From Prevotellaceae bacterium UBA1391 (GTDB lineage: Bacteria; Bacteroidota; Bacteroidia; Bacteroidales; Bacteroidaceae), in assembly GCA_002305265.1 (NCBI GenBank), contig DBQP01000010.1, positions 174,180 through 238,179 on the forward strand: DNA of 64,000 bases. The letters are read 5' to 3'. The notes under the pieces are model-generated. The model did not search any database, was not told the origin of the DNA, and worked only from the letters and a program-made list of their open reading frames with translations. This document shows, piece by piece, positions 1-8,166 of the stretch. Made by a program: the position numbers and the translations under genes. Each line of letters begins with the position of its first letter. Positions within the stretch are counted from its first letter, which is position 1.

Positions 1-9
1 AACAGTCAA

Positions 10-140
10 GACGCACGGCAATCGAGATGTAGATATGCACGCTACTATTCTAAGATGTCTACCTCCAGCAATCATGACGCACACATCGCCCGACTGATGC
101 ACATCCGCATCCCTTCCGAGATGCATACCTATATGAATCC
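10..140. repeat. Possible degenerate 22-bp-phased repeat
   Basis: Short GA(T/C)-starting words recur at about 10, 32, 54 and 76, and again at 120, which are steps of 22, 22, 22 and 44 bases. The shared words are GACGCAC, GATATGCAC and GATGCA(C/T)A. Similarity between units is weak and I rely on the much clearer 22-bp arrays elsewhere in the window. The first 174 bases contain no gene that I can support. Confidence 0.3.
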
Positions 141-174
141 ATCAACCTATTAACCTTAATGCTTAAACAAATTT

Positions 175-2265
175 ATGATGAGAAAAACACTACTTTTTAC
201 TACGTTATTGGCGGCGCTTGCAAGCGCGCCCAGCACGACAAATGCCCAGACTACGGATATTTCCGACAGAGTTGTGGGCGAATATGTCGGCGCACTTTCA
301 GCCATGTCGAAGACGGTTGCCGGCGAGCCCATCTACAGCGAGCTGCTCAACGCCGACTTCGACGACTTTGGCACCAGCGGACTCATCGGCTGGGGTGGCA
401 GTTCCACCCGCACGGCCGACGAAGGCATGTACAAGCTGGTGAACCCGAGCGCAGGCGATTTCAACTACAGCGCGCAATTCGCCTACGACAAGGAATACAA
501 GGAAGGGTACACCTACACCGTCAAATTCAAGATCAGAGCCGACGACGGACCGGGCACCATGGATATCGCCTTCCAGGATGCTGCCAATGGATATGCGCCG
601 CGCGGCAACTTCCCTGCGGTCGAGTTTGGCAATGAATGGAAGGAATATGTGGGAGAGTGCGTCGTGACAGGCGGCAATGCCGACCGACTCACGTGGAGCT
701 TCGGACTATATGTCGGCACCATTTGGATTGACGACCTCGTCATCATCGGTCCGACAGACGAATCCGTTGCACAGGAAAGCACCTTCATCTACGCCACCGA
801 GGGCGACATCTACAAGACCGACTTCTCCGACGGACGCCACTTCGGCGGCTGGGGCGGCGGCCAGGGCGAGGAGGCCGTGACGCGCGAGGTTGTAGACGGC
901 GTGCTCCAATGGACCAACCCCGTACAGAAGAATCCGTGGGATGTGCAGAGCGCCATCGACCAGCCCTACGTCGAAGGTGCCACCTACACGCTCCGCTTCC
1001 GCGTCAAAGCCGACCTCACGCTGCAGGATGGCCAAGAAGCCGGCCGCATGACCCTCGGTTTCCAGGACACCAACGGCTATCAGGGCCGCGGCAGTTTCCC
1101 AGACTGCACGCTCACACCTGAATGGACGGAATACGAGGCCACGTGCGTCGTGACTGGCGGTTCGGCCAACCGATTCCTCTTCAGCTACGGCGACCAGGTG
1201 GGAACCATCTACATCGACGACTTCCAGCTTTCAGGCCCCATCGGCACGGAAACGTCCGACATCAGCGTGATTGTCGAGAAAGCCGATGCAGACGTCGTCC
1301 ACTTCAAGTTCACCGACCTCACCCTCGGCAGCGGCAACGGATCGCTCCCGCTGGGCAACATCACGCTGGAAGACGTAGAGCTCTTCCAGCAGGAGAACAG
1401 CAAGACGCTGCACATCGACGCCGAAGGATTTGCCGACATGGATGGCTACACGATGAGCTATACGCTCGTCGGACGCTTCGAGCTGGGCTGTCTCAACTTC
1501 GACCTCGACCTCTACGACAGGGACATTGCCACGCACTACCTGCTCAACTTCTACATGGAGCTGCCCTACACGTGGTCGGACAACCTCATCAAGAACGGCG
1601 ACATGGAAGAAGCTGACCGCAGCTGCTTCTGGCAGAAGGAACCGTCTTCAGAGCCAGACGAGGGTGGCAACTTCCTGCCCTACAACTCCTATTTCGTGCC
1701 TGGCGCAGGCAACGAAGGCAGCGCGGGCATCGAGGTTCGTTCCGGCGCCGACCCCGCACAGGCTTGGGACACGCAGTTCTGGATCCGCTCCACCTATGCG
1801 CTGCCGGCCGGTACGCACTACATCCTCGAGTTCGACTACAAGGCCAGCGAGAACGCCAGAGCAAGCACCCAGGCACATGCCGAGCCCAGCAGCTACAACC
1901 ACTACATCGGCATCGGCGACGTCAACTTCACAACCGAGTGGCAGACCTTCTACTACGAGGGAATCGTCAGCGCCGACCAGGGTAAGAACGGCGGCATGCT
2001 CTCCATCGCCTTCAACCTGGCAGAAGTGAAGACACCCGTCACCTACTACTTCGACAACGTCAAGCTGATGATTCGCAGCAACGAGCTGGAGAACCTCACG
2101 CCTGCTCCCGAGCGCGAGATTGTAGAGCGCATGGATCCTGTCGGCATCAACGGTGCGAAGGATGACGCCGCGCTGACTGCACCGCGCAAGATCGTGGAGA
2201 ACGGCAAGGTATACATCCTCAACAACGGACACAAATACACCGTCACAGGCATTCAGCTCAAATAA
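175..2265 (+). CDS. Secreted multi-domain protein with carbohydrate-binding-like repeats and a T9SS-type C-terminus
   Basis: A 696-residue protein that opens with a lipid-free signal peptide (about residues 1-24, ending in NAQ). Two homologous modules follow, at roughly 53-195 and 205-355. Each starts with an aromatic/Gly strand, contains the word FQD near its middle, then VVTGG, and ends in a strand with GTI(W/Y)IDD. A third module at about 470-635 has the NLIKNGDMEE start and YYFDNVKL end that are common in CBM4/9-like beta-sandwiches. The C-terminus (about 660-696, NGKVYILNNGHKY) resembles a T9SS sorting tail. No catalytic domain is visible. I infer a surface or secreted glycan-binding protein. 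The start could be either of the two adjacent ATG codons (175 or 178). Confidence 0.8.
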   Translation: MMRKTLLFTTLLAALASAPSTTNAQTTDISDRVVGEYVGALSAMSKTVAGEPIYSELLNADFDDFGTSGLIGWGGSSTRTADEGMYKLVNPSAGDFNYSAQFAYDKEYKEGYTYTVKFKIRADDGPGTMDIAFQDAANGYAPRGNFPAVEFGNEWKEYVGECVVTGGNADRLTWSFGLYVGTIWIDDLVIIGPTDESVAQESTFIYATEGDIYKTDFSDGRHFGGWGGGQGEEAVTREVVDGVLQWTNPVQKNPWDVQSAIDQPYVEGATYTLRFRVKADLTLQDGQEAGRMTLGFQDTNGYQGRGSFPDCTLTPEWTEYEATCVVTGGSANRFLFSYGDQVGTIYIDDFQLSGPIGTETSDISVIVEKADADVVHFKFTDLTLGSGNGSLPLGNITLEDVELFQQENSKTLHIDAEGFADMDGYTMSYTLVGRFELGCLNFDLDLYDRDIATHYLLNFYMELPYTWSDNLIKNGDMEEADRSCFWQKEPSSEPDEGGNFLPYNSYFVPGAGNEGSAGIEVRSGADPAQAWDTQFWIRSTYALPAGTHYILEFDYKASENARASTQAHAEPSSYNHYIGIGDVNFTTEWQTFYYEGIVSADQGKNGGMLSIAFNLAEVKTPVTYYFDNVKLMIRSNELENLTPAPEREIVERMDPVGINGAKDDAALTAPRKIVENGKVYILNNGHKYTVTGIQLK

Positions 2266-2287
2266 AGGCTGACGCCATCCACCAATG

Positions 2288-2315
2288 GAGGAAAGCACAC
2301 ACCCGTGCTTTCCTC
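2288..2315 (+). terminator. Rho-independent terminator
   Basis: A perfect 11-bp stem (GAGGAAAGCAC pairs with GTGCTTTCCTC) around a 6-base loop, followed directly by five T residues. It lies 22 bases after the stop codon of the secreted protein gene. Confidence 0.9.
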
Positions 2316-2356
2316 TTTTTGTGTTCATTCCCCACCCATGCCGCCACGGCTCCGAC

Positions 2357-2466
2357 GACAAAATCCTCACACGCCTACGAGAAGGCCTTCGTGACGCAAC
2401 GAGAAGGCCTTTGCGCACCTTCACGAAGGCCTTCGTGAGAGTTCAGAAGAACCGTCGAGAAGGAAT
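2357..2466. repeat. 22-bp-phased GAAGGCCTTC array (array 1)
   Basis: The palindrome GAAGGCCTTC occurs at 2381 and 2425, with a one-base variant GAAGGCCTTT at 2403, so the three copies are exactly 22 bp apart. The third copy is extended to the 16-bp palindrome CACGAAGGCCTTCGTG. A degraded unit (AGAAGAACC) follows in register at 2445. The array sits between the convergent secreted-protein gene and yqeY, after the terminator. Function unknown. Confidence 0.9.
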
Positions 2467-2493
2467 AATGGCAATAACATTTCCAATCGCAGG

Positions 2494-2559
2494 CGCAGCA
2501 CGCACCGAAGACAGCCGCAGCACGCACCGAAGACAGGCGCAACATGAAGGCTGCAACAA
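2494..2559. repeat. 22-bp tandem repeat with CGCAGCACGCACC core
   Basis: Two 22-base units at 2494 and 2516 differ only at the last base (core CGCAGCACGCACCGAAGACA). A weaker third unit starts at 2538 (CGCAACATGAAGG). It lies in the same convergent gap (2266-2741) as array 1 but uses an unrelated sequence with the same period. Confidence 0.85.
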
Positions 2560-2667
2560 TGACGGAACAACGATGCTCGGGCGCGCCGTCAACAGCGTCA
2601 GCGGGCGTCTGCAGCGAAGCGCAGACAAGTTTGCTTTCAATCGGCGCAGACAGACACGCACATGCAG

Positions 2668-2716
2668 GCAGCCCCTGCATCCTACGGCCGACGGACCGAA
2701 AGGATGCAGGGGCTGC
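2668..2716. other. Long perfect inverted repeat, 3' of yqeY
   Basis: GCAGCCCCTGCATCCT at 2668-2683 is the exact reverse complement of 2701-2716, giving a 16-bp stem with a 17-base loop. It is 25 bases beyond the yqeY stop codon. There is no T-run on the exit side for either strand, so it is a strong RNA 3'-end hairpin rather than a classic terminator. Confidence 0.7.
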
Positions 2717-2741
2717 ACCGATGGAGTGAAAAAAGCGGGAA

Positions 2742-3188
2742 TCAGGCCAGCAGACGCTTGACGCAGGCCGAGATGGCCTGGCCTTCCGCCAGTCCGGCCA
2801 ATGCCTTGGTGGCCTTGCCCATCACGCGTCCCATGTCCTGAGGACCGCTGGCGCCGACCTCTGCGATGATGTCGCGCAGACGGGTTTCGAGCTCTTCCTC
2901 CGACAGCTGCTTGGGAAGATACGCCTCGATGACGCGCACCTGAGCCATTTCTTCCTCGGCCAGGTCGGCACGTCCCTGCTCCGTATAGATGTTGGCAGAC
3001 TCGCGGCCCTGCTTGGCCAGCTTCTGCAGGATCTTGAGGGCAGCCTCATCCGTCAGCTCGTCGTTGGCGCCGGAGGCCGTCTTTGCCTCCAGAAAATACT
3101 TCTTCACGTTGCGAAGTGTGTCGCGGCGCACGGCATCCTGTGCCTTCATGGCTGCCACGATATCTTTTGAAATCTGTTCGAAAAGCAT
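2742..3188 (-). CDS. yqeY: GatB/YqeY domain protein
   Basis: A 148-residue helical protein that matches the stand-alone YqeY family: an N-terminal helix with DIVAAMKAQD and RRDTLRN, a middle segment with QGRESANIY and EEEMAQVRVIEAYLPKQLSE, and a C-terminal half rich in DMGRVMGKATKAL. The family is related to the tail domain of the tRNA amidotransferase subunit GatB and is proposed to bind tRNA; its cellular role is unclear. I chose the ATG at 3188 because the upstream extension lacks family character. It is the last gene of the division cluster and follows ftsZ, a common order in Bacteroidales. Confidence 0.9.
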   Translation of the reverse strand: MLFEQISKDIVAAMKAQDAVRRDTLRNVKKYFLEAKTASGANDELTDEAALKILQKLAKQGRESANIYTEQGRADLAEEEMAQVRVIEAYLPKQLSEEELETRLRDIIAEVGASGPQDMGRVMGKATKALAGLAEGQAISACVKRLLA

Positions 3189-3380
3189 ATAATCTTTGTT
3201 TGAAAAGGATGGTTTGTGGGAAGCCTGCGGACCGCACAAGTGCGGTTACTGGGCGGAGAGACCGCACAGGGCCATGAGGGAGGCGGCTGCGGCACGCCCC
3301 TGCCGGCGCGCATCCACGCTGAGTCGAAAGGCCCTCAGCAGGCCCAAGGCAGCCGGAGCGGGCCACATGGCGTGGCGGCC

Positions 3381-4688
3381 TCAGCTGTCGAACACGATGG
3401 GCTCGCCTTCGGCGGGGGCTGACTCCTGCGCCACGCTGCGTTTCATGAACTCGGTGAGCTTGTTCTTCTGGCGTGTGCCGGTGGGCGACGACTCGACACT
3501 GGAGATGAGATCGTCGTCGTCGAGGTCCTCATCGTTGAAGATATAGTCGTAGACGGCATGGCGCAGATAGCCGCTCTTGCCGTTCGAACCGTAGATTTTC
3601 TCGCGGCGCTCGCGCTTCTTCTCCTCTTCCTCGATGCGGGCCAGCTCCATCTGATGGTCTTTCTCCATCTGGTCGCTGATGCGCTTGTCCATCTCCTTGG
3701 AGTGGATGTCCTTGATGCCGAAGCCGGAGGCCAGGATCGTGATCTTCACCTGGTCCTTCAGCTCGGGGTTGTAGGAGTGTCCCCACTTGGTCTCCAGGTT
3801 CTCGTCCTGCATGCGGTCCATGAACTCGGTGATTTCGTTGATTTCCTCGATACGCAGCGGCGCCTCGCCTTCGGGGCCCGGCTCCACCACGTGGAGGAGG
3901 ACTTTCTTGGAGTGGTAGACGTCGTTGTCGTTGAGCAGCGGCGAATGGAGGGCATCGTCGATGGCCTTCGACACACGGCTGTCGCCGCTGCCGAATCCAG
4001 TCGACATGATGGCTACGCCGCCGTCCTTCAGCATGGTCGTCACATCCTGGAAGTCGAGGTTCATGTTGCCGTGCATCGTGATGATTTCGGAGATGCTGCG
4101 CGCCGCATTGCAGAGCGTGTCGTCGGCCAGTTTGAACGCCTCGGTGAGTGTCTTTTCCTGATAAATCTCGAGCAGCCGCTCGTTGTTGACAACGAGCAGC
4201 GCATCGACGTTCTTGCTCATTTCCTCCACGCCGTCGAGCGCCTGGTCGATCTTGAGATTGCCCTCGAAACGGAACGGAATCGTGACGATGCCGACGGTGA
4301 GGATGCCCATTTCCTTCGACAACTTGGCTACGAGCGGGCCTGCACCTGTTCCGGTGCCGCCGCCCATACCAGCTGTGATGAACGTCATCTTCGTGCCGTC
4401 GCCCAGCATGGCCTTCACCTCGTCGATGGACTCCTGCGTGGCCTCACGCCCCTTCTCCGGGCGGTTGCCAGCACCGAGACCTTCGTGGCCGAGCTGGAGC
4501 TTCACGGGCACGGGACTGTCCTCGAGCGCTTTCGCATCGGTGTTGCAGACAACGAAGCTCACGTCCTGGATGCCTTCTTCGTACATGTGGTTGACGGCAT
4601 TGCCGCCACCGCCGCCGACACCTATCACCTTGATGAGGTTCTTCTTGGCAGTCTGAAAATTAAACGCTGCGTATGTTGCTTCTTCCAT
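3381..4688 (-). CDS. ftsZ: Cell division protein FtsZ
   Basis: Tubulin-like GTPase that forms the cytokinetic Z ring. The 435-residue protein has the N-terminal nucleotide loop VIGVGGGGGNAVNHM (about residues 21-35), the tubulin signature GGGTGTGAGP (about 106-115), the T5 to T7 region with NNERL and the GTPase-activating loop near NLDFQD. The C-terminal quarter (from about 320) is a charged E/R-rich linker that ends in EGEPIVFDS, a divergent version of the conserved FtsZ tail that docks FtsA. It follows ftsA by 226 bases and precedes yqeY. The long C-terminal extension is normal for Bacteroidota. Confidence 0.98.
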   Translation of the reverse strand: MEEATYAAFNFQTAKKNLIKVIGVGGGGGNAVNHMYEEGIQDVSFVVCNTDAKALEDSPVPVKLQLGHEGLGAGNRPEKGREATQESIDEVKAMLGDGTKMTFITAGMGGGTGTGAGPLVAKLSKEMGILTVGIVTIPFRFEGNLKIDQALDGVEEMSKNVDALLVVNNERLLEIYQEKTLTEAFKLADDTLCNAARSISEIITMHGNMNLDFQDVTTMLKDGGVAIMSTGFGSGDSRVSKAIDDALHSPLLNDNDVYHSKKVLLHVVEPGPEGEAPLRIEEINEITEFMDRMQDENLETKWGHSYNPELKDQVKITILASGFGIKDIHSKEMDKRISDQMEKDHQMELARIEEEEKKRERREKIYGSNGKSGYLRHAVYDYIFNDEDLDDDDLISSVESSPTGTRQKNKLTEFMKRSVAQESAPAEGEPIVFDS

Positions 4689-4914
4689 ATTCTGAATGAT
4701 TTACTTCTGTGTGGAGTGGGATAATGCGGAGGGTGTGCCTGGGAGGGTGCTGGGATGCGCCGCTGGTGCCGGACAACCGCAGGGAGCGGGTTTGAGGGCT
4801 GCGCCTCGAATGTCGGCCGGCTGCGGCGGGCGGGGCAGCGCGCTGCGCCCAGGACGTGGGATTGTGGTGGACGACCTACCGTCGGCCTGCCGTGGGCCGT
4901 CGGAGGACTGCGCG

Positions 4915-6531
4915 TCAGTCTTGCGCGAGCCGCTCAATCCAGTTCATCAGACGCTTGCTGACGGAGGTCGCCTTCCTGGCGTCCTCGCAGACGGTCTGCA
5001 GATTGTCCGTCACCTCGGTGAGCTGACGCTCGAGATCGGTCGTCACATCGGTGACCATACGGTGCTTGTCGATGCCGCGGAGGGCGTCGACGGCGTGCGA
5101 GGTGGCTTCGTCGAGAATGTCTCCGCCCGCGCTGATGGTGCGTTCGGCGCGCAAGCGCAGCTTCTTGTTCTGCAAGTCCTCGCGCAGGCTGTCTGCCAAC
5201 GACTTGAGTTCGGTGATGCGGCTGCGGAGCCGGTCGTTGTAGGCTTCGATGATGCCTACTTGCTCTTTCTCCAGCTTCTCGCTGGCGTCTTTCTCCGCAC
5301 GGGCGACGGCGGCAGCCTCGTCGTTCTTCTGTGCCTCGAACATGTCGTTGCCATTGAAGACGTTGCCGACGCAGTCCACGTTGCCCGACTTGAGCAACGA
5401 GAGGATGGTGAGACGCTCTCCGGACTCGAGCTTGGGGTTGCGGATGGACGTTGGGAAGATGACGTGGTCGTTGATGGCGTGCGCCACGCGGATTCTCTCG
5501 ACGCCGAACTTCATTTTCTGGAATGCGCCCTCGATGTGCTTGATCTTCGATCCGCCACCGGTGAGGACGATGCCGCCGAGCAGCTGGTTGCTGTATCCGG
5601 ACTTGATGAGCTGGTTCTCGATGTTGTCGAGTATTTCTTTCTGCCGCGCGTAGATGTAGTGCAGGACTTCCGACATGCGGTAGACGCGGTTGACGCTGGT
5701 TTGATACGTGTCCGGCAGATTCTCCTCCATGTCTTCCTCATCGTTGCTGGCGTTGCCGTATTGCAGCAGGATGCGCTCCGCCTCGTCGGGCTCGATGCGC
5801 AGCGTGCTGACGAGGTCCTGGATGATGACGTCGGTGCCGAGCGGCAGCGTCACCAGATAGCGCAACGTGTTTTTCCAGAAAACCTGCACGGTGGAGGTGC
5901 CGGCGCCGAGGTCGATGAGCGCGCTGCCGGCGCGCTTTTCCTGGTCGGTGAGCACGTTCTGCGCCAGCTCGTAGGCTTCGAGCTTCGTCTCGACAATGCG
6001 GACATTGGTGTTGTTGAAGCAATTCTCGATGTTGTAGCGGAGCTTGCGGCGCGCGATGACGTTGACATAGTCGCCCTCGATGTTGGTTCCGGTCACGCCC
6101 ACGGGCTCGTCCGTCACGTTCGAGTCGACGATGAATCCTTGCTGGAAATTGTCGATGAGCTCGTATTCGGGGTTGTTGATCTCGCGGCTCTCCATCTGCA
6201 TGGAGTCGATGTGCTCCGAGGTGATGTAGGACTGGGTCAACAGATTGCGGCGCACGGTGTTCTTGACAGTGCGCACCGACTGGCCTCCGATGCCGACGTA
6301 GACTTGGGAAATCGTCAGCCCGAGCGAGGTCTGGAGCTTGTCGAGAATCGACTTCACCTTCTTCGTGGTCTTCTCGATGTTGAAGATCACACCACGCTTG
6401 ATGCAACCTTCCGACTTTTCTTCAGCGTAGGCCAGTATGTTGAGATTGCCGTCTTTCTTCTTTCCGGCAATGCCAGAGATGTGGGAAGTGCCCAGCTCAA
6501 TGGCGACGATGATGGGTTCTTTTTCTTGCAT
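4915..6531 (-). CDS. ftsA: Cell division protein FtsA, extended C-terminus
   Basis: Actin-family ATPase that tethers FtsZ to the membrane and recruits the divisome. The start at 6531 (MQEKEPIIVAIELGTSHISG) places the phosphate-1 loop at residues 7-20. The second phosphate motif is ALIDLGAGTSTV and the adenosine motif GGIVLTGGGSKI lies near residue 325. At 538 residues it is over 100 longer than E. coli FtsA. The excess is a C-terminal charged coiled-coil-like segment (about 400-510) between the ATPase core and the last 16 residues (SVSKRLMNWIERLAQD), which look like the amphipathic membrane-targeting helix. It lies between ftsQ and ftsZ. Confidence 0.96.
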   Translation of the reverse strand: MQEKEPIIVAIELGTSHISGIAGKKKDGNLNILAYAEEKSEGCIKRGVIFNIEKTTKKVKSILDKLQTSLGLTISQVYVGIGGQSVRTVKNTVRRNLLTQSYITSEHIDSMQMESREINNPEYELIDNFQQGFIVDSNVTDEPVGVTGTNIEGDYVNVIARRKLRYNIENCFNNTNVRIVETKLEAYELAQNVLTDQEKRAGSALIDLGAGTSTVQVFWKNTLRYLVTLPLGTDVIIQDLVSTLRIEPDEAERILLQYGNASNDEEDMEENLPDTYQTSVNRVYRMSEVLHYIYARQKEILDNIENQLIKSGYSNQLLGGIVLTGGGSKIKHIEGAFQKMKFGVERIRVAHAINDHVIFPTSIRNPKLESGERLTILSLLKSGNVDCVGNVFNGNDMFEAQKNDEAAAVARAEKDASEKLEKEQVGIIEAYNDRLRSRITELKSLADSLREDLQNKKLRLRAERTISAGGDILDEATSHAVDALRGIDKHRMVTDVTTDLERQLTEVTDNLQTVCEDARKATSVSKRLMNWIERLAQD

Positions 6532-6700
6532 ATCTGTTGAGTGAGGAGTGAGGAGTTTTGGTTGAATGGCGGGCGGATGGCGCATGGCGTGCGCCGCATG
6601 TGCGCCGAGCATCCGCGCAGGGGAAGATTCCGTGGTTGCGGTGGACGGCGATGCCGGACGCGGCGTGCGCCTCGCGCTAGAAAGCCTGGCGGAAAAGGCG

Positions 6701-7531
6701 TCAGCGGGTGCAGACCACCTGGTTGTCGTATTCCAGATTGAGCTGCTTGTATTTGACCCAGCCCACTTTTGGAATGGCCTCGCGATAGAAGATGGCCAGG
6801 CGTCGCAACTTGGTCTCGTACTTGTCGAGCGTGCCGAGATAGACGGTGTGGTTTCCGATGCGGGGCACGAGCGTCACCTTGTAGCGCCCGCGGCTGTCCC
6901 GCACGACGTAGACTTGCTCGATCAGATTGTTCCACAGCGAGTCGCGGCCCACGTACTCGCCAAAGGCGGAGAGCGAGCGACTGGCGAACGACGGCGAGAT
7001 CTGGCCAGTGGCCGTCAGCAGATTGCGCGAGTAGGAGGAGTTGGGAATCACCACTCCCTCCGCGTCGACGTAGTAGCCGTCCTCTCCGTCGGGCAACACA
7101 TAGATGACTGGCGTGCGAAGCGAGACGACGATGCGGATGCGGCCTTTGTCGCCATCGGGATTGTTGCCGACTTTGTAGCAGGTCACGTCCCTGACGAATC
7201 GGCTGTCTTTGAGCGCCTCCTCAATCTTGCTGGCATCGACGTCGCTCATCAGCCGCCCCTTCGGATAGAGGTTGGCCTGACGCAGCAGATCCATGATGTT
7301 TTGCTCGTTGAGGAACGGTTGGCCTGCAGCATTCTCGAATTCAATCTCCACCGTCTCGCAGCGCTCTTTGGGATTTTCCTTGCGCAGCTCCGCGAAGGCA
7401 TACACGAGGAAAGCGCTCACCGCCACAAAGGCGAGGAGCAGAATCGATGCTTTCAGGATTTTCTTAGCGTTCACGTACGACGGAGTTATACGTTGAAATT
7501 GCCGTTGCTGCCACGAGAGGCAGACGGACAA
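6701..7531 (-). CDS. ftsQ: Cell division protein FtsQ
   Basis: Bitopic divisome protein linking the early ring to peptidoglycan synthases. The 276-residue frame has one membrane segment (about 27-48, KASILLLAFVAVSAFLVYAF), then a POTRA-like region (EIEFENAAGQPFLNEQNI) and a beta domain with SLRTPVIYVLPD and FYREAIPKVGWVKYKQL. The ATG at 7531 is used. A GTG at 7474 (VNAKKILK) would remove 19 residues that lack family character and is a good alternative start. It is followed downstream by ftsA and separated from murC by an unusually long repeat-filled gap. Confidence 0.88.
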   Translation of the reverse strand: MSVCLSWQQRQFQRITPSYVNAKKILKASILLLAFVAVSAFLVYAFAELRKENPKERCETVEIEFENAAGQPFLNEQNIMDLLRQANLYPKGRLMSDVDASKIEEALKDSRFVRDVTCYKVGNNPDGDKGRIRIVVSLRTPVIYVLPDGEDGYYVDAEGVVIPNSSYSRNLLTATGQISPSFASRSLSAFGEYVGRDSLWNNLIEQVYVVRDSRGRYKVTLVPRIGNHTVYLGTLDKYETKLRRLAIFYREAIPKVGWVKYKQLNLEYDNQVVCTR

Positions 7532-7590
7532 AGTTCATTCTGTGGGCGCGGAGCACTTTCTACCACCTCGCCGCGCTGATTTTTTCGAAA

Positions 7591-7788
7591 CACCTGCTGC
7601 ACGCGGTTGGTGCAGGTCCAGATGGGTTCTGATGCACCTGCTTCACGCATTCGGCGCGGACACCGATGGGTTCTGATGCACCTGATTCACGCATTCGGCG
7701 CGGACACCGATGGGTTCTGATGCACCTCTTCGGGCTCAGTCGCGTAAACCCAAATGAGGCTTCGCGCACCTGCTCGGCAGGCTGGGCG
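7591..7788. repeat. 44-bp (2x22) tandem repeat with GCACCTG and GATGGGTTCTG cores
   Basis: The word CACCTG or CACCTC starts units at 7591, 7635, 7679, 7723 and 7767, exactly 44 bp apart. The partner word GATGGGTTCTGATG starts at 7621, 7665 and 7709. The two central units are almost identical over the full 44 bases. The outer ones are degraded. This fills the first half of the 635-base gap between ftsQ and murC. Confidence 0.9.
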
Positions 7789-7825
7789 CAGGAATTCATT
7801 TTTTCGGTGAACCGATTTTTGATTT

Positions 7826-8015
7826 TTGCTGCACCGGTTTATTGTTTTCGCAACAGCGATTTTTCATTTTCGCTGCGCCGGATTTTGAGAAACGCTGCAT
7901 CGATTGCAATTTCCGCTGCGTTCGTTTTGCATTTCGAACGCAGTCGTTTCACATTTCGGACGCAGTCGTTTTTCGTTTCGAACGCAGTCGCTATTCATTT
8001 CCTCTGCGCTCGTTT
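7826..8015. repeat. 22-bp-phased array, GCTGC flavour then GAACGCAGTC flavour
   Basis: The word GCTGC or its variant begins at 7828, 7850 (as GCAACAGCG), 7872, 7894 and 7915. In nearly the same phase the core GAACGCAGTC follows at 7936, 7958 (GGACGCAGTC) and 7980, and a last degraded unit (CTCTGCGCTC) at 8002. The spacers are T-rich (TTTCATTTC). The array lies in the second half of the ftsQ-murC gap and ends 152 bases beyond the murC stop codon. Confidence 0.88.
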
Positions 8016-8166
8016 TTCAATGGCGACGCGGCTGCTGCTCACGGGACGCTCACGGAGCGGACGCTTCCAGCGCAACAATCGGGCGAGGACGGTGCTGACC
8101 AAACGCTGCGCCGGTGCTCAGAGAAGACCTGTGCGGGGCCATGCGAAGGCCGGTGCGCTGCGCCGG

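Noticed and set aside
2668..2716. Classic terminator for yqeY
   Set aside because: The stem is strong but no T-run follows it on the minus strand, so it was listed only as an inverted repeat.
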